58,493 bases of DNA from Brevundimonas sp. 357 (GTDB lineage: Bacteria > Pseudomonadota > Alphaproteobacteria > Caulobacterales > Caulobacteraceae): the NCBI RefSeq assembly GCF_003938605.1, contig NZ_RHWX01000018.1, positions 1 through 58,493 of the forward strand, read 5' to 3'. Positions 41,798 to 50,455 of the stretch are shown here, in pieces (positions within the stretch are counted from its first letter, which is position 1; each line of letters begins with the position of its first letter). The notes under the pieces are model-generated. The model was not told the DNA's origin. It saw nothing but the letters and a program-made list of their open reading frames with translations, and ran no database searches. The position numbers and the translations under genes were made by a program.

Positions 41798-42781
41798 TTA
41801 TCGTGCCGGTCGAGTGCCATCGAGGAAACGATTGGGCGAATCGCCGTCACGCTTCATTTTGCCTGCGAGGTTGAGTAGATTTTTCAGTGCGGAGCTGCGA
41901 TTGAACGGCGACCAGACGGCTGTAAAGGCAACCGGCTCCGGTTCATCGAGGAAGGGCAGGAAGACGATGCCGGTCGTCGGCAATAATGACGTGGCCTCGC
42001 CGACGATAGTGATGCCGAAGCCTTGTCCGACCATAGATAGCAGCGTGCCGCGCCCCACATCAAAGCGCAGGATCGACGGTGCGGGCCAACGCCCGGCAAG
42101 GCGCAGCACGATATGGTCATGGACCTGCGGGCCGGTGCCACCATAGCGAACAATGAAAGTCTCGCCGACCAGATCGGACCAAGTGATTGCGGACTGCCCG
42201 GCGAGGCGATGCCCATCCGATAGCACCACCACCAGCGGTTCGGTCCAGATCGGTCGGGTATGGCAGTCGGGCATCTCGGGCTTGCCCGCGACGAACGCCA
42301 CGTCGAGCTGGTCAGCACGAAGCTGCATCACCGCATCGCGGGCCGTGCCTTCGGTTATCTCGACCTCAATGCCGGTATGGGCTTCCCGATAATGACGGAT
42401 CAGCTCCGTGAGAAAGCTGCGTGGGATCAAGGCATGGATGCCGATGCGAAGCCGGCCACATTCTCCTTGAGCTGTCATGCCGGCGGTCTTCACCGCGTGA
42501 TCGAGTTGATCGACACCCGCCGTGACACGCTCCATGAAGTGCCTGCCTGCGTCTGTTAGCCGAACGCCCCGCGCATGGCGCTCAAACAGCAGGATACCAA
42601 GGTTATCCTCCAGCGCTTTCACACGCGCGCTGACGCTCGACTGGCTGACGCCGAGTGCCTTGGCCGCATGCCGAAAATTCAGATGCTCGGCGACGGCGAT
42701 GAACTGAACAAGGGAAATGAGCGGTATCCTGCCAGACAGGATACCGCCATTCACGAGGTTTCGATGGTTAGTGCGCCGCAT
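41798..42781 (-). CDS. LysR-family regulator downstream of floR (paralogue 1)
   Basis: The 327-aa product has an N-terminal winged HTH (about 20-80; HAAKALGVSQSSVSARVKALED) and a LysR substrate-binding domain. It is closely similar to the second LysR at 44339-45301 (most of both domains identical). LysR genes of this type are commonly found next to floR. Both copies point the same way as floR. Its C-terminus has a unique basic extension (PNRFLDGTRPAR). Confidence 0.92.
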   Translation of the reverse strand: MRRTNHRNLVNGGILSGRIPLISLVQFIAVAEHLNFRHAAKALGVSQSSVSARVKALEDNLGILLFERHARGVRLTDAGRHFMERVTAGVDQLDHAVKTAGMTAQGECGRLRIGIHALIPRSFLTELIRHYREAHTGIEVEITEGTARDAVMQLRADQLDVAFVAGKPEMPDCHTRPIWTEPLVVVLSDGHRLAGQSAITWSDLVGETFIVRYGGTGPQVHDHIVLRLAGRWPAPSILRFDVGRGTLLSMVGQGFGITIVGEATSLLPTTGIVFLPFLDEPEPVAFTAVWSPFNRSSALKNLLNLAGKMKRDGDSPNRFLDGTRPAR

Positions 42782-42808
42782 CGGAGCGGGCCTGCCACCA
42801 GTCGTCGG

Positions 42809-44023
42809 TTAGACGACTGGCGACTTCTCGGTGGCAGTCCCACGGAGCCGAAGGAGCGCCAGCCCCAACGACACCAGCACTGCCATCGCCGTGGCGTAAC
42901 AGATCACCGGCCACGCTGTGTCACCGTTTAACAGCGTCACCGCCAATGTCCCGACAATGCTGACTATCAGGCTTTGAACGCAGAAGTAGAACGCGACCGC
43001 TGATCCTGCGATGTCGTCGAACTCTGCCAAAGCGCCGTTCGCGGTAACGGACACAGTGAAGACAATGGCGACCGCCATGACCCACATCGGCACGATGAAG
43101 GTGAGGAATGACGGCGAACCGAAGAGTTCGCCGATCCCCAACAGGACCGCCCCGAAAACGAGCAACGCCATTCCACGCGCTACGCATCCCGCGATGCCCC
43201 ATCTGGTGACAAAGGACTTCGCGAAACGAGTTGTCACGATCATTACAAGCGCGACAGTGGCGAAGGCAAAGCTGAATCCGATCTCGGAATATTCCGCTTG
43301 GCCTATGAGCACACGGGGAGCCGTCGAGAAGAAGACGAAGAAGGTGCCCATACCGGCGCTAAAGCCGATGGTGTAAACCCAAAAAGCCGGACTCGCGAAG
43401 ATCGGCAAAACAGATCGGCGCGTCTTCGCTTGATCCAGAGGGCGGGTTTCGTGCCACCTGAAACCCGCATTTAGGAGTGCGAGCATCGCCAGTATAGCCA
43501 AAGCAATGAATATCGCCTGCCATCCCAAGAACTCGCCGATCAACGCTCCGGCGATAGGGCCGAGCGCAGGTACGAACGCCAGCATCGAACTGAAAAGGCC
43601 GTAGATGACGACACCCTCAGGACGACTGGCATAAACGTCGCGAACCGTCGCGAACGTCGCCACCAGCATGGCCGACGCGCCGACTGCTTGAAGCAGACGG
43701 AAAGCGACAAAGGCTGGTGCAGTTGAAGACCAAGCTGCTCCCAGAGACGCAATGACGAAAGCCGTTGCGCCCGCAAGTAGAATTGGCCGTCGCCCGATGC
43801 GGTCTGAGAGCGGACCAAAAATCACCTGGCCCACACCGAGCATCACAATATAGAGGCTCAACGTGAGTTGGATCATGGCGGGCGTCGTGTTCAGGATGCC
43901 GGGCATCGCTGGAACGACGGGGAGATAAATATCCATCGCCAGTGAAGCGAGGATGTCGAAGGGAGCCATCAGCAGTAGGGCTGCCGGCAGCGTATAGGCC
44001 CATGCAGGGCGTGTGATGGTCAT
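42809..44023 (-). CDS. floR: FloR florfenicol/chloramphenicol efflux pump
   Basis: A 404-aa MFS transporter of the Bcr/CflA drug-resistance family. The sequence matches what I know of FloR closely: start MTITRPAWAYTLPAALLLMA, DIYLPVVPAMPGILN, GPLSDRIGRRPILL, and end LRGTATEKSPVV. It exports phenicols by proton antiport. A few substitutions relative to the common FloR are expected. It sits between two paralogous LysR genes with a 315-bp leader region. Confidence 0.95.
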   Translation of the reverse strand: MTITRPAWAYTLPAALLLMAPFDILASLAMDIYLPVVPAMPGILNTTPAMIQLTLSLYIVMLGVGQVIFGPLSDRIGRRPILLAGATAFVIASLGAAWSSTAPAFVAFRLLQAVGASAMLVATFATVRDVYASRPEGVVIYGLFSSMLAFVPALGPIAGALIGEFLGWQAIFIALAILAMLALLNAGFRWHETRPLDQAKTRRSVLPIFASPAFWVYTIGFSAGMGTFFVFFSTAPRVLIGQAEYSEIGFSFAFATVALVMIVTTRFAKSFVTRWGIAGCVARGMALLVFGAVLLGIGELFGSPSFLTFIVPMWVMAVAIVFTVSVTANGALAEFDDIAGSAVAFYFCVQSLIVSIVGTLAVTLLNGDTAWPVICYATAMAVLVSLGLALLRLRGTATEKSPVV

Positions 44024-44070
44024 GATAAGTCAACCGCTCGATTAAGAAATCTCGGGCGGCGTCTGCACAT
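44020..44070 (-). other. Candidate floR leader ORF (16 codons)
   Basis: A short frame starting ATG-TGC-AGA ends in a TGA overlapping the floR ATG (ATGA). Such coupling could mediate translational attenuation, as known for cat and cmlA leaders. Ribosome-binding support is weak; it could also be chance. Confidence 0.25.
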
Positions 44071-44338
44071 CAGCAATCACATGGGATTGGTCTCACAGAG
44101 CGCCGCAACAACAATTTTGCTGTTGCGGCTTACTTGTCTGCTGACTTTGGATTTCCCATGCTGACCACTCCACGATCACAAATTTGACTAGCTATCACTT
44201 ATACGATCAGCTGTTGCCTCGCAATGCCGTATCGCTGGCTCGTAGCCACCCAATCCCCCGCTGTTGACGTTCCCGTCATTCTTGGCCGTATGAAACCCCT
44301 ATGCCTTGCTTTGGCGGTTGGCTGGAACGGGCAGAGGT
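44024..44338. other. floR upstream intergenic region
   Basis: A 315-bp gap without a gene apart from the tiny leader frame. It holds the hairpin at 44102-44129 and an AT-rich stretch around 44140-44215 that could carry the floR promoter and LysR sites. No insertion-sequence ends are recognisable. Confidence 0.5.
44102..44129 (-). promoter_or_regulatory. Hairpin in the floR leader
   Basis: A perfect 9-bp inverted repeat (GCCGCAACA and TGTTGCGGC) with a 10-nt loop, 79 nt upstream of floR. No T tract follows on the minus strand. It could be a LysR operator dyad or an attenuator stem. Confidence 0.45.
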
Positions 44339-45301
44339 TCAGTCGACGCGGATCAGCCGACCCATTTCTTTTGCGAGAGAGAGCAGATCACGGAGCGCGG
44401 CGCTTCGATTGAACGGCGACCAGACGGCGGTAAAGGCAACCGGCTCTGGCTCATCGGCGAAAGGCAGGAAGGTGATGCCGGCAGTCGGCAGCAGTGCCGT
44501 CGCTGCCCCGACGATGGTAATGCCGAATCCCTGTCCGACCATGGATAGTAGCGTGCCACGTCCTACGTCGAAGCGCAGTATCGAAGGCGCGGGCCAGCGC
44601 CCGGCAAGGCGCAGCACGATATGGTCATGAACCTGCGGGCCAGTGCCACCATAGCGGACAAGGAAGGTTTCGCCGACCAGATCGGCCCAAGTGATTGCCG
44701 GCTGCCCGGCAAGACGATGCCTATCCGGTAGCACCGCTACCAGCGATTCAGTCCAGACCGGCCGTGTATGGCAGTCGGGCAGCTCTGGTGTGCCAGCGAC
44801 GAACGCCACGTCCAGCCGGTCGGCACGAAGCTGCATGACCGCATCGCGGGCCGTGCCTTCGGTGATTTCGACCTCGATGCCGGGATGGTTTTCCCGATAC
44901 TGCCCGATCAGATCGGCGAGGAAGCTGCGCGGAATCAAGGCATGGACGCCGATGCGCAGGCGGCCCCATTCCCCCGTCGCCGCCATGCCTGCGGTCTTCA
45001 CCGCATGGTCGAGTTGATCGACGCCGGCTGCGATCCGCTCGACGAAGTGGCGTCCGGCTTCGGTCAACCGAACGCCACGCGCACGACGCTCGAACAGGAG
45101 GATGCCAAGGTCTTCTTCCAGCGCCTTCACGCGGGCGCTGACGCTGGATTGTGCAACCCCGAGTGCGTTCGCTGCGTGGCGGAAGTTGAGATATTCAGCG
45201 ACCGCAAGCGTCTGGATCAGCGACAAGAGAGGTATGCGCGACCCGAGCAGCGTTTCACTTGATCGGAAGGCATCGTTCGCATGTCTTTTCGAACGCCGCA
45301 T
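44339..45301 (-). CDS. LysR-family regulator upstream of floR (paralogue 2)
   Basis: A 320-aa LysR with HTH AANALGVAQSSVSARVKALEEDLG and a substrate-binding domain nearly matching paralogue 1 (shared VRYGGTGPQVHDHIVLRLAG and GRWPAPSILRFDVGRG). It lies 12 nt downstream of the radical SAM gene and probably shares its transcript, while floR follows 315 bp later. Confidence 0.92.
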   Translation of the reverse strand: MRRSKRHANDAFRSSETLLGSRIPLLSLIQTLAVAEYLNFRHAANALGVAQSSVSARVKALEEDLGILLFERRARGVRLTEAGRHFVERIAAGVDQLDHAVKTAGMAATGEWGRLRIGVHALIPRSFLADLIGQYRENHPGIEVEITEGTARDAVMQLRADRLDVAFVAGTPELPDCHTRPVWTESLVAVLPDRHRLAGQPAITWADLVGETFLVRYGGTGPQVHDHIVLRLAGRWPAPSILRFDVGRGTLLSMVGQGFGITIVGAATALLPTAGITFLPFADEPEPVAFTAVWSPFNRSAALRDLLSLAKEMGRLIRVD

Positions 45302-45313
45302 CCTAAGCTCCCG

Positions 45314-46387
45314 CTAGGCGGCCTTTTTTGTGGCTCCGCGTTTTTCGACCGGGATTCCGCGCAGATCGCGCAACCAGAGCTGACCGCATGCCGCCGAAAT
45401 ATCCCGCCCCTGTGTATCCCGCACCACGACCGGCACACCGGCGCGATCCAGCACTTCACGGAAAAGTCCGAGGCTGCGGTCGCCGGTTCGATCAAGCGCG
45501 ATGCCATCGACAGGATTCCAGCGCATAAGGTTCACACGCGCCCTTCGCTTGTTCATGAGACCGGCAAGCCGTTTCGCATCAGCAAGCGTGTCGTTGATGC
45601 CGGGGAGGACCAGATAGACAAAGGTGACGATCCGGTTGTGCCGTTCCGCCCATGACGAAGCGCGCGCGATGACTTCCTTGATGTCGTGCTTACGCGATCC
45701 GGGGATGAGACGGTCGCGAACTTCCTGCGTCGTCGCATGCAGCGATATAGTCAGATTGATCGCCAGATGCTCTTCTCGCAATTGCGCTAGAGCCTTCGGT
45801 ATGCCGATGGTCGAAAGCGTGATTCCCGTGGTGGGAAAATTCATCCCTCGCCGGTCGCGCAGGATACGAATCGCCTTCATCACCTGCTCGTAGTTGTTCA
45901 AAGGCTCGCCGATGCCCATGAACACGATCCGGTTGACCTTCGGCCCGAGTTGAACGACCTGTTCGACAATCTCGCCCGCCGAAAGGTTGCGCTTGAGGCC
46001 GGCTTGGCCGGAAGCGCAGAACTGGCAGGCGAAGGCACATCCAACCTGTGACGAAATACAGGCGGTGTGTCCGTCGTGACGACGGATCAGAACGCTTTCA
46101 ACGGCATAACCGTCATGAAGGCCGAAAAGCACCTTCTGCGACCGACCGCCGCGCTCATGCGTGATTTTGCGAAGGCTCCGCAACTGGACGCCCCGAGCCT
46201 CTGACCAGTTCCGCAAGGCGCGCGGCAGGTCCATGTGTGGGCAGAACAGGTCGCGATAAGCGATTTGCGGCCCGCTGCTCGCGTTCAACGCATCGAACTC
46301 GTCGGCCATGAGGTTCAGCGCCAAGGTTGGCGCAGGCAGTGCTTTTTGTCGTTCGCCCCCCAACGGGCTGGGTTCTTGTATAGGCAT
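45314..46387 (-). CDS. RlmN/Cfr-family radical SAM rRNA methyltransferase
   Basis: The 357-aa protein has the radical SAM cluster motif CAFACQFC (C117, C121, C124), VFMGIGEPLNN (SAM site), TISLHATTQ and AACGQLW with the methyl-carrying Cys (C334), so it is a dual-Cys enzyme of the RlmN (A2503 C2) or Cfr (A2503 C8) type. The GLKRNL stretch after the cluster resembles Cfr's GLKKNL. The N-terminal 75 residues are divergent. Its place between TetR and floR/LysR cargo argues for antibiotic resistance rather than housekeeping RlmN. C2 versus C8 cannot be decided from the sequence alone. Confidence 0.85.
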   Translation of the reverse strand: MPIQEPSPLGGERQKALPAPTLALNLMADEFDALNASSGPQIAYRDLFCPHMDLPRALRNWSEARGVQLRSLRKITHERGGRSQKVLFGLHDGYAVESVLIRRHDGHTACISSQVGCAFACQFCASGQAGLKRNLSAGEIVEQVVQLGPKVNRIVFMGIGEPLNNYEQVMKAIRILRDRRGMNFPTTGITLSTIGIPKALAQLREEHLAINLTISLHATTQEVRDRLIPGSRKHDIKEVIARASSWAERHNRIVTFVYLVLPGINDTLADAKRLAGLMNKRRARVNLMRWNPVDGIALDRTGDRSLGLFREVLDRAGVPVVVRDTQGRDISAACGQLWLRDLRGIPVEKRGATKKAA

Positions 46388-46434
46388 GATAGTCGTTCCG
46401 GGTTTCCGTGCCCGGCGATACCGTGGCGCACGCC

Positions 46435-46468
46435 TTATAAATAACCGACACGACTGTTATAAACAACC
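46435..46468 (-). promoter_or_regulatory. Direct-repeat operator candidate upstream of the radical SAM gene
   Basis: Two 12-bp direct repeats of GGTTRTTTATAA (46435-46446 and 46457-46468 on the minus strand) start 22 bp apart, two helical turns. They overlap a possible promoter (TTGTTT, 17 nt, TATTTA). They lie between tetR and the methyltransferase gene, 48-81 nt upstream of its start, and may bind the TetR protein. Confidence 0.5.
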
Positions 46469-46480
46469 CTCCAGATGGTG

Positions 46481-47050
46481 TTACCCGAACACATGGTCGG
46501 GATAGAGGACGGACAGAAGCATGTGGGTGCGCTTGGTCATGAAAGCCGCTAGCTCGCCTTCCGGCTCAACGAGCCATTGCATGCAAGACCCCTGAATGAC
46601 CGTCTGAATCAAGCCGGCGGTATGCTCGGGTGGGCGCGGCCCGGCGGGCAGTCGTGCCTCGATAGCTTTCAGGACCAGTCTGTTCCGCTCCGCCGCAAGG
46701 GCGCGAAGCGACGGCTCCTGAACGTCTCCCCACAATAGAAGAAGGTAGCCTTCCGTTCCGGCACCGTCACCCATACCGGCGATGAGGTCCTTGAGCATCG
46801 CCCACAGCGGATCGAGGCCCTTTTCGGGACTCGCACCCGCGAAATAGTCGCGCACCTCCTGCGTGTTGCGCTCCATGACCTTTAGATGCAGCGTCGCCTT
46901 GTCTTTGAACCGCTGGATCAGTGCAGCCCGCGAGATGCCGACCGCTTCCACAACATCGGAGAGGGTGAAGGCCGATGGACCTTTCTGAAGAAGGATGCCT
47001 AGCGCGGTATCTAGAATGAACTCATCGCTATGAAGTTTCGGTCTCGGCAT
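46481..47050 (-). CDS. TetR-family regulator of the radical SAM gene
   Basis: The 189-aa product has a TetR HTH (about 10-55; FTLSDVVEAVGISRAALIQRFKDKATL) and a helical ligand domain. The ATG at 47050 (MPRPKLHSDEF) suits the family better than 47101. The gene lies 93 nt upstream of the methyltransferase on the same strand, with a direct-repeat operator candidate between them, so it probably controls that gene. Confidence 0.85.
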   Translation of the reverse strand: MPRPKLHSDEFILDTALGILLQKGPSAFTLSDVVEAVGISRAALIQRFKDKATLHLKVMERNTQEVRDYFAGASPEKGLDPLWAMLKDLIAGMGDGAGTEGYLLLLWGDVQEPSLRALAAERNRLVLKAIEARLPAGPRPPEHTAGLIQTVIQGSCMQWLVEPEGELAAFMTKRTHMLLSVLYPDHVFG

Positions 47051-47154
47051 ATCTTCTTTTCTACTGCTCGCTTGAATGATGGCCCCTACAATAGCCGGCA
47101 TCCAGCGTGAGATACACGGGGCATGATAGATACCGGATGAAACACGCGTATGTG

Positions 47155-49209
47155 CTAAAGGCCAAGGTCATGCCTTCGCCCCAACTGCCACGACACCGAT
47201 CCGCCCTGCACGACGCCAGTGATCTCGCGGCCGAGCTGGCGGTCGATCACCGGCCGCCACGGGACAAGCGTGAACTCATGGCTCTTTTCCACCACGGCGA
47301 ACTTGCCGCTCGATAGCTGAACGGTCCCGGTGAACTTGCCGCTGACGTTCTCGCCGTCCGTGGCGGCACGGAACGGCAACCCCTTGCCCTCGGCCATCTC
47401 CGCGCCAATGCGGGCAACCTCCCGCTCGCGCAAGGTGGCGAGAAGGCTGCGCCGGTAGAAGATGCGGCCGTTCCGTGCTCGGGTGGCATCGCCCTGTTCG
47501 ATGTGATGCTCGCGCCGCTGGTCCATCGCCTCACGCACCTGCTGGCCGAAGCCGGCCGGCGCAAGGTCGGCCGTTTCGCCATGGACCAATCGCCGGTCCA
47601 GCCATGTCGTGCCGTCCGATCCGATCTGCTTGCCTAGATCGACCGGGGAAAGGATGCGAACGCTGGCCTGCCGGTCACGGCCGGCGTCATAGGCGGCGGC
47701 GCGGCTGACCAGATCATCGGGGATGCGCCATTGGTCGGCGTCGATCCTCTCGACGATCCCGGCGCGGCGCAATGCCTCCAGTCGCCGGACATGGGCATCG
47801 ACATAGCCCTCATAATCGCCGCCCGGAACGCGGCCCTCGAACTTCGCCTGCTCCAGATGGCGGCTCGGACGATAGATGCCGTCCTCGGTGATGGCGGCAA
47901 TGGCGCGTTCGGACGGTCGGGCGGTCGCCTCGGCCGGGCCGATCTGGACGACGCTGCAAACGCGGGCGTCCTCCAGCCGCTCGGGCGCGATGCCTGCGAT
48001 GTGGTGCGTCCTGCCGTCGATCCCGTCCACCACAATGGTCAGGTTCTCGCCCAGCTCGTCCGACAGGTGCTTGTCCACGACGCGGCCGACGATGGGTGTC
48101 TCTGGCGCTCCGTCATGGATTTGAAAGCTCATGGGATCGCGTTCGCCTCCCTGCGGGCCGAGCGCCTTCTGCATGGTGCGGATAATGTCGCCGCGCTCGC
48201 CCAACTCGCGCAGGGCCGGCTCCATGTCCTTGCTCAACTCCCAAACGCCGGGCGCGTGCTCGGTCGCCAGTCCCATCTTCTCCAGCTTGGCGAGACGGCG
48301 CAGGCGTAAGGTGCGCTCGAACTGGCGGCGCGGTGCGGCCGGTTCATGGCGCAGGTCGAGGAACCGGGCATCGGCTTCCTCGGCCATGGCGCGGTCAATC
48401 CGGGTGAAACGGTCCTGGTCTATCTCGGCCGACAGCTTGCGGGTCTGCTCGATTTCGGTGACGGGGCCGAGTTCCAGACTGGCAAGCTCGCTGGCGCGCT
48501 CCCGTAGGCCGTTGGCGAGGTAGTCGCCATTGATGATTAGATCCTCGCCCATCTCGTCGCGGCCGTTGACGATGACATGCACATGGGGATGGCCGGTGTT
48601 GTAGTGGTTGACGGCGACCCAATCGAGTTTCGTGCCGAGGTCGGCTTCCACCTGCTTCATGAAATCGCGGGTGTAGGCCGTGAGGTCCGATAGCTCCGCG
48701 CCATCCTCGGGCGAGACGATGAATCTGAACTGGTGGCGGTCGTCCTTGCCGCGATCAAGGAAGGCGTCGCCATCGGCGCGGTCCTCGGTCGCCGAATAGA
48801 GCCGGCCCCGCTCGCCGTCGCGTGACGTGCCGTCGCGCTGGACATAGCGCAGATGCGCGCGGGCGCGTGCGCCCTTCCACGCGGCCCGAACGCTGCGCTG
48901 CTTGACGATCACGCGGCGGCTGCCGGGCTGGCGATGATGCCATTGGCCGGAGATGTTCCGAGCGCGCACGAAGCTCGCGCCCCGGCCGCGCTTCACGCCC
49001 TTGCCGCTGGCGACCACGGCACGGGACCGCCCCGGCGATGACGGGCGAGCGGATGACGGCATGGAAGGATCGCGGGAGGCTGCTGCCTGATGCTGCCGGG
49101 TGATCTTCTTGACCTGCGTGAAAAAGCTCTTGGTCTTGCCGGCCTTCGGTGTGTCGGATCGGATACGGCCCGGCTTCGGACGGAAGCGGTTTTCATCGTC
49201 GGCGCTCAT
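47155..49209 (-). CDS. Relaxase (VirD2-like/DUF3363 family)
   Basis: A 684-aa relaxase with a basic N-terminus, a MOB domain (about 100-220) containing VAVNHYNTGHPHVHVIVNGRDE with the three-His metal motif, and a DUF3363 C-terminal region ending VSWQLGRRHDLGL. It nicks oriT and pilots the DNA. The start at 49209 (MSADDENRFRPK) is preferred. The full C-terminus shows the resistance cargo inserted next to, not inside, the gene. Confidence 0.92.
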   Translation of the reverse strand: MSADDENRFRPKPGRIRSDTPKAGKTKSFFTQVKKITRQHQAAASRDPSMPSSARPSSPGRSRAVVASGKGVKRGRGASFVRARNISGQWHHRQPGSRRVIVKQRSVRAAWKGARARAHLRYVQRDGTSRDGERGRLYSATEDRADGDAFLDRGKDDRHQFRFIVSPEDGAELSDLTAYTRDFMKQVEADLGTKLDWVAVNHYNTGHPHVHVIVNGRDEMGEDLIINGDYLANGLRERASELASLELGPVTEIEQTRKLSAEIDQDRFTRIDRAMAEEADARFLDLRHEPAAPRRQFERTLRLRRLAKLEKMGLATEHAPGVWELSKDMEPALRELGERGDIIRTMQKALGPQGGERDPMSFQIHDGAPETPIVGRVVDKHLSDELGENLTIVVDGIDGRTHHIAGIAPERLEDARVCSVVQIGPAEATARPSERAIAAITEDGIYRPSRHLEQAKFEGRVPGGDYEGYVDAHVRRLEALRRAGIVERIDADQWRIPDDLVSRAAAYDAGRDRQASVRILSPVDLGKQIGSDGTTWLDRRLVHGETADLAPAGFGQQVREAMDQRREHHIEQGDATRARNGRIFYRRSLLATLREREVARIGAEMAEGKGLPFRAATDGENVSGKFTGTVQLSSGKFAVVEKSHEFTLVPWRPVIDRQLGREITGVVQGGSVSWQLGRRHDLGL

Positions 49210-49522
49210 GGGCGCGACTCCTGATAAAACCACCGAAAAACGGCTGATATGGGCCTATGGTGCCGCTCGAAACCCAGCAAAGCCAAGGCTTTGTGCGAAA
49301 TCGCGGCACGCGACCCCTCAAAACCATGGTGCCGGAACCGGCCACCTAACCAGTGTGCAGACAACAACAATTTCCAGAAGCGGCCCGATATGGTGCCGTC
49401 TTCTTTAATCTTGCCCTCCGCCCTTTCTGTCTTTTCTGCCCCTCCTGCCGGGAATCCTGCCGGGCGCAAACCTGCCCGACCGGATGCCGAAACCAGCGCC
49501 GCCGAGCGCGGGAACGCCGCCC
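49210..49522. other. Relaxase upstream region, candidate oriT
   Basis: A 313-bp gap less GC-rich than its surroundings between lytic transglycosylase and relaxase. It holds three copies of ATGGTGCCG (49257, 49326, 49390; spacing 69 and 64) and a GCCGG-AA-CCGGC dyad next to the second copy. Repeats and a dyad beside the relaxase are typical of oriT, but no nic site is identified. Confidence 0.4.
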
Positions 49523-50455
49523 TCATGGCGTTCCCCCGTCGCTGGCGCTCGCCACGAAAATGCTGCCGTCCTGCGGCTCCGCACGGGCGGGGTCGCGCGC
49601 CGGAACGGCAGCGCGGCCGTCGCTGGATTGCGCCTCGGACGGCGGCGCGGCGGCACCCCGCGTGTCGGCCGGGCGCATGACGAATAGCGGTGCCTCGCGC
49701 CAATCGGGCGGCGGTGCCGGTGGTTGCAACGGCGCATCCGATGGAGCCGCGCCGCCAAGGATCGGGGCGAGCGCGGCGACATAGGCGCGTGTCTCGGCGG
49801 GAAGCGGTCGGCCCGTCGCGTGGTGCTCGTCGTAGCGGCCGGGACCGGCATTGTAGGCCGCAAGCATCGCGCCGACATTGCCGTAGCGGTCGAACATCTC
49901 GCGCAGATAGGCCGTGCCTGCCATGATGTTGTCGCGCGGGTCGTAGGGATCACGGCCGAGGCCATGGCGGACGCGCAGGCCCGCCCATGTGTCGGGCATC
50001 ACCTGCATCAATCCCATGGCCCCGGCCGACGAAATCGCGCGCACGTCGCCCGCGCTCTCGGCGCGCAGCACCGCGCGAATCCAGTGCTCGGGGATGCCGA
50101 AACGCTGCGACGCCTCGGCGATGTGCGCCGCATAGGGATGGGCGGCGGCCGGGCGCTCGACCGACGCGGATTGCGCGACAGCGACGCCCGATCCGATGCA
50201 GACGGAAAGCGCCCCCGCCAGCAGCAGGACGGCATAATGCCATGCCGGCCTGTCTCCGCTTCGCCGCCAGCCTGCCAGCGTGCTCGCTGCGGTCAAGGGC
50301 AAGGCGCAAGCGCCGGCCGATGGCCGCCCCTGACCTTCGCTGCGCGCGCCGGCCGTCTGGTCGCCGAGCGGGACGAAGGGATGAGACGGCTTTTCCGCGA
50401 ACAAAGGGATGCCGATCTTTGACCGGATGACGGGCCGGACGCGCGCGGCCGTCAT
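49523..50455 (-). CDS. Lytic transglycosylase (VirB1-like)
   Basis: The 310-aa protein has a basic N-terminus, a membrane/signal segment (about 75-95), and an SLT domain with HWIRAVLRAESAGD (catalytic Glu), ISSAGAMGLMQVMP and MLAAYNAGPGRYDE. It opens peptidoglycan for the T4SS. Overlaps the DUF736 stop by 4 nt. Confidence 0.92.
   Translation of the reverse strand: MTAARVRPVIRSKIGIPLFAEKPSHPFVPLGDQTAGARSEGQGRPSAGACALPLTAASTLAGWRRSGDRPAWHYAVLLLAGALSVCIGSGVAVAQSASVERPAAAHPYAAHIAEASQRFGIPEHWIRAVLRAESAGDVRAISSAGAMGLMQVMPDTWAGLRVRHGLGRDPYDPRDNIMAGTAYLREMFDRYGNVGAMLAAYNAGPGRYDEHHATGRPLPAETRAYVAALAPILGGAAPSDAPLQPPAPPPDWREAPLFVMRPADTRGAAAPPSEAQSSDGRAAVPARDPARAEPQDGSIFVASASDGGTP

Noticed and set aside
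42809..45301. Possible ISCR2 element around floR
   Set aside because: lysR-floR neighbourhoods are often linked to ISCR2, but no ISCR transposase or terminal sequence is visible here.
49206..49703. A minus-strand frame spanning the gap between lytic transglycosylase and relaxase
   Set aside because: It overlaps the transglycosylase end in another frame, is Arg-rich and domainless; the gap looks regulatory (candidate oriT).
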